Positions 1 to 5,272 of a stretch of DNA of 6,011 bases are shown one piece after another (within the stretch, counting starts at the first letter, position 1; every line of letters starts with the position of its first letter). The DNA lies in contig JBBRVJ010000219.1 of the NCBI GenBank assembly GCA_038246975.1, positions 1 through 6,011 on the forward strand, written 5' to 3'. Both the position numbers and the translations under genes were made by a program. The notes beneath the pieces are model-generated. The model was not told where the DNA came from. It saw only the letters and a program-made list of their open reading frames with translations, and searched no databases. The stretch comes from JAIYDJ01 sp038246975 (GTDB lineage: Bacteria; Pseudomonadota; Alphaproteobacteria; Rhodobacterales; Rhodobacteraceae).

Positions 1-94
1 GTGCGCAGGATTTGACGGCAATTTGATTCGTTAAGCGAACCTGAACCATCGCGACGGCAAGACTGGTGGCCTGGAATAAGGCAAGGGTGCGCTG

Positions 95-1954
95 ATGCAG
101 AAAACACCGAACACCGAACTGGCCCTGGCCTTGCCAGCGGGCCAGTTGGCCCCCCTCCTGCGTCGCGCTGCAGTTTCTGCGGTGCTGGCCGGTCTGTTCG
201 TCTGGCTGCTGATGAGCCGGTTGGGCGACATCAACCTTGCGGCGGTCGGATCGGCTTTGTCGGACGTCCGGGCCGTGCAGTGGGGGCTGGCACTGGCAGC
301 CACGGCGGTCAGTTTCTGGGCAGTCGGACATTATGACGCGGTAGTGCACCGCCATTTCGGCACCGGAGTCGCAGGGGCCACGGCGCGGCGGGCCGGAGTG
401 TCGGCGATTGCGGTCAGCCAGACATTGGGCCTTGGCGTCATTACGGGAGCGATCCTGCGCTGGCGAATGCTGCCGGGGGTGTCGCTTGCGTTGGCGTCGA
501 AACTGACTGTGGCGGTGGCGGTGTCCTTTCTGTGCGGCTGGGCGGTGGTCACGGCAGCGGTGACACTGGTTCTGCCGGACGCGCCGTTGAAGCCGGTCGC
601 CGCAGGCGTAGCCGTTGCTGCGGCGGGGATGGTGGTTCTGGTGCTGGCCGCGCCGCCCCGATCGCGGCGGCATTTGCCCAACCTGTTTACCTTGACCCGG
701 CTGGTGGTGCTGGCCGCAGTCGACACGCTGGCTGCGGCGCTCGCGCTGTATTTGCTGCTGCCCGGCGATCTGGCCTTGCCGCTGACCGTATTGGTGCCCG
801 CGTTTCTGCTGGCGCTGGGGGCGGGTCTGGTTTCAGGCACACCGGGGGGGGTGGGCGCGTTCGAGGTGACGTTGCTGGCCTTGTTGCCGCCCTTGCCGGA
901 AGAGCCTTTGCTGGCCGCGATCCTCGCCTGGCGGTTGATCTACTTTGCGATTCCTGCCGTGATCGGGGGCATGGTCGCGGCCTTCGGTTCGCGCGAAGTG
1001 ACGTCCGCCGCACAGGATTGCCCCTGCCACCCGGCACGGGCGGAAACCCTGATCCGGCATCAGGGGGAACATCAGATCGGCGCAGGCGGCGCTTGGCTGA
1101 TCGGGCAAACCCCGCACCTGACGGTCGGCCTGTTCGACCCGCTGACCGCTCCGGGCCCGGCGCTGCGCGCCCTGACCACGGCTGCACACGAGCAGTCCCG
1201 CCTGCCTGCAATCTACAAATGCAGCGCCCGCATGGCCGTATCCGCCCGCGCGAACGGCTGGCAGACCCTGCAGATTGCCCGCGAGGCATGGCTTGACCCG
1301 CGCGCTTTCCAGCCCTCCACCAAACTGCGACGGGGTCTGCGTCGGGCTGCGGCGGCGGGCGTCACCGTCACTTGCACTACAGCGCTGCCGCTGGACGAAA
1401 TGACCCGGATCGCGGCAGACTGGGCGCGCGCGCATGGCGGCGAGCGCGGCTTTTCGATGGGCCGCTTTGCGCCGGATTATGTCGCGGGACAGCGGGTTTA
1501 TCTGGCGCTGCGCGGCGGCACGCTGATCGGGTTCGTCACGTTCCAGCCGGGAGAAAACGACTGGTCTCTCGACCTGATGCGCCACGCGGCGCGCCTGCCA
1601 GAGGGCACGATGCTGGCACTGATCGCCGCCGCGATTGCAGAAGCTGCCGCCGAAGGCGTGCCCCGCCTGTCGCTGGGCGCTGTACCTGAAGCTGCCTTTG
1701 GCGGCTGCCGCCTGATCGACCGGGCCCTGCGCCGGTTCGGCTGTGACGGGGCGGGCTTGCTGCACTTCAAATCAGGTTTTGCGCCCCAATGGCGGCCGTT
1801 GTATCTGGCTGCCCCGTCGCGGCTGGCCCTTCCGGTGGCCGCCGCCGGGATTTCCCGCGCCATCGCCCGCCCTGCCCCGCTGCAAGGCGAATCGGCACAA
1901 TATGAATTTGCCTCTGCGCGCAGGTCATGGCACAGACGGGGCAGTCCTGACTGA
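95..1954 (+). CDS. mprF: Compact MprF-type aminoacyl-phosphatidylglycerol synthase/flippase
   Basis: Inner-membrane protein expected to transfer an amino acid (classically lysine) from aminoacyl-tRNA to phosphatidylglycerol and to flip the product outward, lowering surface negative charge and raising resistance to cationic peptides. About eight hydrophobic segments lie between residues 23 and 297. They include the family-typical PGGVGAFE at 250-257 and RLIYFAIPAVIGG near 280-292. The soluble synthase domain (DUF2156) spans about 310-592, with GERGFSMGRF (449-458), SLDLMRH (491-497), PEGTM (502-506) and FKSGFAPQWRPLYL (558-571), all close to MprF signatures. At 619 residues it is well short of the usual 840 or so: the second block of about six membrane helices between the two halves seems absent. 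A tail of about 25 residues follows the family end. The ATG has AAGGG at 83-87, seven bases upstream. Amino-acid specificity cannot be read from sequence. The family call is strong; flippase activity is inferred. Confidence 0.9.
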   Translation: MQKTPNTELALALPAGQLAPLLRRAAVSAVLAGLFVWLLMSRLGDINLAAVGSALSDVRAVQWGLALAATAVSFWAVGHYDAVVHRHFGTGVAGATARRAGVSAIAVSQTLGLGVITGAILRWRMLPGVSLALASKLTVAVAVSFLCGWAVVTAAVTLVLPDAPLKPVAAGVAVAAAGMVVLVLAAPPRSRRHLPNLFTLTRLVVLAAVDTLAAALALYLLLPGDLALPLTVLVPAFLLALGAGLVSGTPGGVGAFEVTLLALLPPLPEEPLLAAILAWRLIYFAIPAVIGGMVAAFGSREVTSAAQDCPCHPARAETLIRHQGEHQIGAGGAWLIGQTPHLTVGLFDPLTAPGPALRALTTAAHEQSRLPAIYKCSARMAVSARANGWQTLQIAREAWLDPRAFQPSTKLRRGLRRAAAAGVTVTCTTALPLDEMTRIAADWARAHGGERGFSMGRFAPDYVAGQRVYLALRGGTLIGFVTFQPGENDWSLDLMRHAARLPEGTMLALIAAAIAEAAAEGVPRLSLGAVPEAAFGGCRLIDRALRRFGCDGAGLLHFKSGFAPQWRPLYLAAPSRLALPVAAAGISRAIARPAPLQGESAQYEFASARRSWHRRGSPD

Positions 1955-1957
1955 TCC

Positions 1958-1962
1958 AGAGG
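1958..1962 (+). promoter_or_regulatory. Ribosome binding site of the homocysteine methyltransferase gene
   Basis: AGAGG sits five bases before the ATG at 1968 and four bases after the mprF stop. It decides the start: the frame is open upstream to an ATG at 1743, but that extra 75-residue stretch lies inside mprF, resembles no homocysteine methyltransferase N terminus, and is best read as a shadow. Confidence 0.7.
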
Positions 1963-1967
1963 TTTCC

Positions 1968-2984
1968 ATGGCTGACAACGCGCTTTCCCGGTTGCTTTCC
2001 ACGCGGCCGTGGCTGATGGCCGACGGGGCCACCGGAACCAACCTGTTCAACATGGGTCTGTCGTCCGGCGAGCCGCCAGAGATGTGGAACATCGAACAGT
2101 CCGACAATATCCGCACGCTGTATCGCGGGGCGGTCAATGCCGGGGCCGATATCTTTCTGACCAATACCTTTGGCGGCAATGCCAGCCGGCTGAAACTGCA
2201 CAACCTGCAAGGTCAGGTGCGCGAGTTGAACCGCGTCGGAGCGGCCCTCGGGCGCGAGATTGCCGATGCGTCGGGCCGCACCGTGGTGGTGGCCGGGTCC
2301 GTCGGGCCTACGGGCGAGATTTTCGTGCCGATGGGCACGCTGACCCATTCCGCCGCGGTCGAGATGTTCCACGAACAGGCCGAGGGTCTGAAAGAGGGCG
2401 GCGCGGATGTGCTGTGGGTCGAAACCATTTCCGCCCCCGAGGAATACGCAGCCGCCGCCGAAGCAGCAGCGCTGGCCGGAATGCCATGGTGCGGCACGAT
2501 GAGTTTCGACACGGCAGGGCGCACGATGATGGGGACGACGTCGTCCGCGATGGCCGATATGGTCGAAAAGCTGGCCAACCCGCCGATTGCCTTTGGAGCA
2601 AACTGCGGGGTGGGCGCATCGGATCTGATGCGCACCATGCTGGGCTTTGCCGCTCAGGGCTCCGCACGCCCGCTGATCGCCAAGGGCAACGCCGGGATCC
2701 CCAAGTATCACGACGGCCATATCCACTATGATGGCACGCCGGAGTTGATGGCCGAATATGCCGTGTTGGCCCGCGACGCCGGGGTGCGGATCATCGGCGG
2801 TTGCTGCGGGACGATGCCCGAACATCTGTTGGCGATGCGCGCGGCGCTGGAATCCCGCCCCGCAGGTCCGCGCCCGACACTCGACATGATCTCGGCGGCT
2901 CTGGGCGGGTTTTCGTCGACCTCCGATGGGACGGGCGATACTTCGAACGATCCCAAGAGAGAGCGGCGCGGACGGCGCGGCTGA
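1968..2984 (+). CDS. bmt: Homocysteine S-methyltransferase, Bmt family (probable homocysteine module of a split MetH)
   Basis: Cytoplasmic zinc enzyme of the homocysteine S-methyltransferase family (TIM barrel). It methylates homocysteine to methionine. The 338-residue protein opens with the family signature DGATGTNL (19-26) and carries LTNTFGGN (64-71). The three expected zinc-binding cysteines are present: C213 in ANCGVG, and C279 and C280 in GGCCGT. These activate the homocysteine thiol. Automatic annotation usually calls such proteins betaine-homocysteine methyltransferase. A separate corrinoid protein at 4313-5008 suggests instead that it takes methyl groups from methylcobalamin, as the N-terminal module of MetH does; that is inference. 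Only 13 bases separate it from mprF, so the two are probably cotranscribed. After the barrel, residues from about 300 form a low-complexity tail ending in the arginine-rich KRERRGRRG. The next gene is convergent, and a hairpin lies just past the stop. Confidence 0.9.
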   Translation: MADNALSRLLSTRPWLMADGATGTNLFNMGLSSGEPPEMWNIEQSDNIRTLYRGAVNAGADIFLTNTFGGNASRLKLHNLQGQVRELNRVGAALGREIADASGRTVVVAGSVGPTGEIFVPMGTLTHSAAVEMFHEQAEGLKEGGADVLWVETISAPEEYAAAAEAAALAGMPWCGTMSFDTAGRTMMGTTSSAMADMVEKLANPPIAFGANCGVGASDLMRTMLGFAAQGSARPLIAKGNAGIPKYHDGHIHYDGTPELMAEYAVLARDAGVRIIGGCCGTMPEHLLAMRAALESRPAGPRPTLDMISAALGGFSSTSDGTGDTSNDPKRERRGRRG

Positions 2985-3009
2985 ACCAGCGGCGCGCGGG
3001 GTGAACCGG

Positions 3010-3043
3010 CCGGGGGCCAGCCCCCGGACCCCCGGGATATTTT
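3010..3043. terminator. GC-rich hairpin plus T run between convergent genes
   Basis: CCGGGGGC at 3010-3017 is exactly complementary to GCCCCCGG at 3020-3027, giving a stem of about 7 bp around a CCAG loop. ACCCCCGGGATATTTT follows, with four T at 3040-3043. It lies 25 bases after the bmt stop and 23 bases before the end of the opposing radical SAM gene, the position expected of a transcription end. The T run suits the plus strand; the stem could also act on minus-strand transcripts. From memory, closely similar strings (GGGGGCCAGCCCCCGG followed by ACCCCCGGGATATTT) recur between genes in many Rhodobacterales genomes, so it may belong to a dispersed repeat family. Confidence 0.6.
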
Positions 3044-3066
3044 GGACAGAAAATGCAGCAGAAGAG

Positions 3067-4155
3067 TCAGATCAGGGCGAGTTGATCGCCAGCGCGCGGC
3101 GGGGCTGCGAACAGGTCCTGGCGCAGCGGCGGCAGCGACACCGACAGGCCCAGCCGTGCCACGGCCTTGACGAAGCGTTGGGCGGTCAGGTCCGACCATG
3201 GCCCCTGCCCCCGCATCCGTTTGCCCCATTCCGGGTCATAAACCCGCCCGCCGTGGATCTCGCGGACAGCGCGCATGACCTTTGCCGCCTTGCCCGGGAC
3301 ATGGGTGGCAAGCCAGTCCTGAAACAGCGGCGACACCTCCAGCGGCAGGCGCAGCGCGATCCAGCTTGCCGCCTGCGCGCCCGCGGCTTTGGCAGCGGCG
3401 AGGATCGGCTCCAACTCGTGATCGGTCAGGCCCGGAATGACCGGGGCGATCATCACCCGCACCGGCACCCCGGCATCGGCCAGCCTGCGAATTACTGCCA
3501 ACCGTCTCGCCGGGGTGGCGACGCGGGGTTCGAGGCTGCGTGCCAGACCACCGTCCAGCGTGGTGATCGAAATCCCGACCCGCAGCAGGCCCTGAGCCGC
3601 CATCGGGGCCAGCAGGTCAAGGTCGCGTTCGATCAGCGTGCCCTTGGTGGTGATCGCCAGCGGATGATTGAACGCCGCCAGCACCGTGATCACCTCGCGC
3701 ATCACACGGTAATTCGCCTCGATCGGTTGATAGGGGTCGGTGTTGGTGCCGATCGCCATGGTCGCCACCCGGTAGGATTTAGCCCGCAACTCTGCCTCCA
3801 GCACCGCACCGATGCCCGTCCGCGCGATCAGGCGGGTTTCAAAGTCCAGTCCCGGCGACAGGTTCAGAAAGGCGTGGCTCGGCCGGGCAAAGCAATAGAT
3901 GCAGCCATGTTCGCAGCCGCGATAGGGGTTTACAGACCGGTCGAACGGCAGATCGGGCGAGCGGTTGTAGCTGATGGCCGAGCGGGGACGCTCTGCCCGT
4001 ACCTCGGTCCGCAGCGGGGGCAAGTCGTCGTCGCGCGCCCACCCGTCATCGACCGCCTCACGCGAGGTCGGCTCGAACCGGCCAGAGGCATTCGACCCGG
4101 CGGCACGCGCGCGGGCGCGTGTGTTGGGGGGCGGCGGGTTTTCGTTTGGCTGCAT
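3067..4155 (-). CDS. PA0069-type radical SAM protein (spore photoproduct lyase-like family)
   Basis: Radical S-adenosylmethionine protein of the PA0069/Rv2578c group, related to spore photoproduct lyase (COG1533). The substrate is unknown. Numbered from the ATG at 4155 (362 residues), the N terminus has the group's ARARAAGSNASGRFEP stretch, then DLPFDRSVNPYRGCEHGCIY leading into CX3CX2C at C81, C85 and C88, which should bind the [4Fe-4S] cluster. Further family blocks are GTNTDPYQPIE (136-146), TTKG (169-172), GISITTLD (194-201), APVIPGLTDHE (237-247), GGRVYDPEWGKRM (302-314) and the C-terminal PPLR...DQLALI. A TTG at 4164 would add three residues; the ATG is preferred, though neither has a convincing ribosome binding site. 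It stands alone on the minus strand, between bmt and the corrinoid gene, convergent with one and divergent from the other. Its placement suggests an independent unit. Confidence 0.92.
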   Translation of the reverse strand: MQPNENPPPPNTRARARAAGSNASGRFEPTSREAVDDGWARDDDLPPLRTEVRAERPRSAISYNRSPDLPFDRSVNPYRGCEHGCIYCFARPSHAFLNLSPGLDFETRLIARTGIGAVLEAELRAKSYRVATMAIGTNTDPYQPIEANYRVMREVITVLAAFNHPLAITTKGTLIERDLDLLAPMAAQGLLRVGISITTLDGGLARSLEPRVATPARRLAVIRRLADAGVPVRVMIAPVIPGLTDHELEPILAAAKAAGAQAASWIALRLPLEVSPLFQDWLATHVPGKAAKVMRAVREIHGGRVYDPEWGKRMRGQGPWSDLTAQRFVKAVARLGLSVSLPPLRQDLFAAPPRAGDQLALI

Positions 4156-4171
4156 CGGCCACAATTAGAAC

Positions 4172-4177
4172 ATTACA
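4172..4177 (-). promoter_or_regulatory. Possible -10 element of the radical SAM gene
   Basis: Read on the minus strand this is TGTAAT, five of six matches to TATAAT, ending 16 bases before the ATG. No good -35 lies 16-18 bases upstream. If real, the transcript would have a leader of only about 10 bases, which would fit the absence of a Shine-Dalgarno sequence. Weak evidence. Confidence 0.2.
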
Positions 4178-4202
4178 GGAACAACGCCAAGTGAATTCCA
4201 CC

Positions 4203-4231
4203 TTTACAACCCCTTGCTGTCGGCTTTCAAT
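4203..4231 (+). promoter_or_regulatory. Candidate housekeeping-type promoter of the corrinoid gene group
   Basis: TTTACA (4203-4208, five of six to TTGACA) is followed after exactly 17 bases by TTCAAT (4226-4231, four of six to TATAAT). Transcription would begin near 4238 and leave an untranslated leader of about 75 bases before the corrinoid ATG. I found no B12-box and no recognisable SAM-II or SAH riboswitch core in that leader. Found by eye only. Confidence 0.35.
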
Positions 4232-4298
4232 CCGGGCATGTCGGAAACCATAAAGTGCCTCTGCCGCTTCTGGCCCATTGACAGCATACCCAAGCCCC

Positions 4299-4304
4299 GA
4301 GGAG
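4299..4304 (+). promoter_or_regulatory. Ribosome binding site of the corrinoid protein gene
   Basis: GAGGAG with an 8-base spacer to the ATG at 4313. It settles the start: the frame is open back to a TTG at 4214, but those 33 residues are not like corrinoid proteins and overlap the candidate promoter, while MADDDIILADLSDDELVLQ is a normal N terminus for the family. Confidence 0.8.
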
Positions 4305-4312
4305 TGCCCGCG

Positions 4313-5008
4313 ATGGCCGACGACGATATCATCCTTGCAGACCTGTCCGACGACGAATTGGTCTTGCAGATGCATGACGACCTCTATGACGGGCTGAAGG
4401 AAGAGATCGAGGATGGCGTCAACATCCTGCTGGGTCGCGACTGGACGCCCTATGACGTTCTGACCAAGGCGCTGGTGGCGGGGATGACCATCGTCGGGGC
4501 CGACTTCCGCGATGGGATCCTGTTCGTCCCCGAAGTGTTGCTGGCTGCCAATGCGATGAAGTCCGGGATGTTTATCCTGAAGCCATTGCTGGCCGAAACC
4601 GGTGCCCCGCGCATGGGCAAGATGGTCATAGGCACCGTAAAGGGGGATATCCACGACATCGGCAAGAACCTTGTGGCGATGATGATGGAAGGTGCCGGGT
4701 TCGAAGTGCGCGATCTGGGCATCAATAACTCGGTCGACAAGTATTTGGCGGCGCTGGAGGAAGAGCAGCCCGATATTCTGGGCATGTCGGCCTTGCTGAC
4801 CACCACGATGCCTTACATGAAGGTCGTGATCGACACGATGAAGGAAAAAGGCTTGCGCGACGACTATATTGTGTTGGTCGGTGGCGCACCGCTGAACGAA
4901 GAGTTCAGCAAGGCCATCGGAGCCGACGCCTATTGCCGCGATGCCGCTGTGGCCGTTGAAACCGCCAAAGCCTATATTTTGCGCAAGCACAACCGGGCCA
5001 ACGCCTGA
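4313..5008 (+). CDS. Corrinoid (cobalamin-binding) methyl-carrier protein, MetH/MtbC-like
   Basis: Small cytoplasmic methyl carrier of 231 residues, the normal size of methyltransferase corrinoid proteins. A helical cap domain covers about 5-95, with LLGRDWTPYDVL (39-50) and the conserved DGILFVPEVLLAANAMKSGM (67-86). The Rossmann-like B12-binding domain follows: GTVKGDIHDIGKNL (107-120) contains DXHXXG (D112, H114, G117), so H114 should be the lower cobalt ligand. GMSALLTTT (157-165) gives the SXL motif and VLVGGAP (187-193) the GG motif that holds the nucleotide tail. It accepts a methyl group onto Co(I) and donates it to a partner. Candidate partner here is the homocysteine methyltransferase at 1968-2984, together equivalent to two MetH modules. 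Automatic annotation may call it a trimethylamine or methanol corrinoid protein, but no such methyltransferase is in view. Small membrane protein, DUF1638 and SnoaL-like genes follow on the same strand. Confidence 0.93.
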   Translation: MADDDIILADLSDDELVLQMHDDLYDGLKEEIEDGVNILLGRDWTPYDVLTKALVAGMTIVGADFRDGILFVPEVLLAANAMKSGMFILKPLLAETGAPRMGKMVIGTVKGDIHDIGKNLVAMMMEGAGFEVRDLGINNSVDKYLAALEEEQPDILGMSALLTTTMPYMKVVIDTMKEKGLRDDYIVLVGGAPLNEEFSKAIGADAYCRDAAVAVETAKAYILRKHNRANA

Positions 5009-5104
5009 AATCTGATCAATTTTCAAGGGGTCGAGGGAAATCCGCGGCCTTTTCTTGAGCGCCCCCTTGGATTTACCGAAATCCAAGACCAAATCAGAAG
5101 GAAT
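5009..5104 (+). other. Intergenic segment with competing RNA helices
   Basis: No gene is seen here. A perfect 9-bp hairpin, CTTGGATTT (5066-5074), loop ACCG, AAATCCAAG (5079-5087), ends 17 bases before the next ribosome binding site and has no T run after it. Its left arm overlaps CCCCTTG (5063-5069), which could instead pair with CAAGGGG (5024-5030). GGATTT (5069-5074) could also pair with an earlier AAATCC (5038-5043). TCTGAT (5011-5016) and ATCAGA (5093-5098) could close the whole segment. The arrangement could be a leader, attenuator or processing site for the downstream genes; that is inference. Confidence 0.45.
5066..5087 (+). repeat. Perfect 9-bp inverted repeat (stem-loop)
   Basis: Arms 5066-5074 and 5079-5087 are exact reverse complements around the 4-base loop ACCG. 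It is not a standard intrinsic terminator, because CCAAATCAG rather than T residues follows. It may protect mRNA ends or control translation of the small protein that starts at 5117. Confidence 0.7.
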
Positions 5105-5110
5105 AGGAGG
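5105..5110 (+). promoter_or_regulatory. Strong ribosome binding site of the 51-residue protein
   Basis: AGGAGG, a full Shine-Dalgarno match, with a 6-base spacer to the ATG at 5117. It is the best such site in the window and the main evidence that the short gene is translated. Confidence 0.8.
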
Positions 5111-5116
5111 TCTGCC

Positions 5117-5272
5117 ATGCCGTTGCCCATGTTTCTCACGCTGATCCTTGCTGTCATTGCGGCCGCCGGTTTGACGGTGACACTCGCGACCCAAGCCGGT
5201 CTTCCGCTGGCGGCCCTCAGCCTTGCCGCCCTGCTCGTTGCTGCCCTGATGCGCCGTTCGATGTGGCGTTGA
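5117..5272 (+). CDS. Small two-helix membrane protein of unknown function (51 aa)
   Basis: I do not recognise a named family. The 51-residue product begins MPLPMFLTLILAVIAAAG and has two hydrophobic stretches, about 4-24 and 28-45, joined by a short polar turn (ATQAG, 24-28). It ends in the basic tail RRSMWR (46-51). This reads as a helical hairpin in the inner membrane, with the basic end probably cytoplasmic. An AGGAGG site at ideal spacing and the clean alternation of hydrophobic and polar segments support a real gene. Its last 10 bases overlap the start of the DUF1638 frame, which suggests translational coupling. It lies 108 bases after the corrinoid gene. I believe Rhodobacterales have similar short proteins at this place, but cannot confirm that. 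A role in anchoring or modulating the neighbouring methyl-transfer proteins would be a guess. Confidence 0.7.
   Translation: MPLPMFLTLILAVIAAAGLTVTLATQAGLPLAALSLAALLVAALMRRSMWR

Noticed and set aside
12..17. TTGACG as a -35 for mprF
   Set aside because: No acceptable -10 hexamer 16-18 bases downstream.
2..34. Ten open codons ending in TAA at 32-34, possibly the end of an upstream gene
   Set aside because: Too short to assign; all three plus frames stop within the first 34 bases, so an upstream gene end cannot be proved or placed. Bases 35-94 hold only the mprF ribosome binding site.
1767..2825. Open frame of 352 codons antisense to the homocysteine methyltransferase gene
   Set aside because: Shadow frame of a high-GC gene; its translation is Arg/Gly/Ala/His-rich with no family motif, while the plus-strand frame is a clear enzyme.
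2926..4194. Plus-strand frame of 422 codons opposite the radical SAM gene
   Set aside because: Composition is Arg/Gln/His-rich without domains; the minus-strand frame has the full CX3CX2C protein.
4213..4242. CTTG...CATGT, loosely like an RpoH heat-shock promoter
   Set aside because: Spacing is slightly long and the CCC before CAT is missing; too weak to claim.
4278..4283. Perfect TTGACA before the corrinoid gene
   Set aside because: A -10 element at the right distance would fall on GGAGTG (4301-4306), overlapping the ribosome binding site, so it cannot serve this gene as a promoter.
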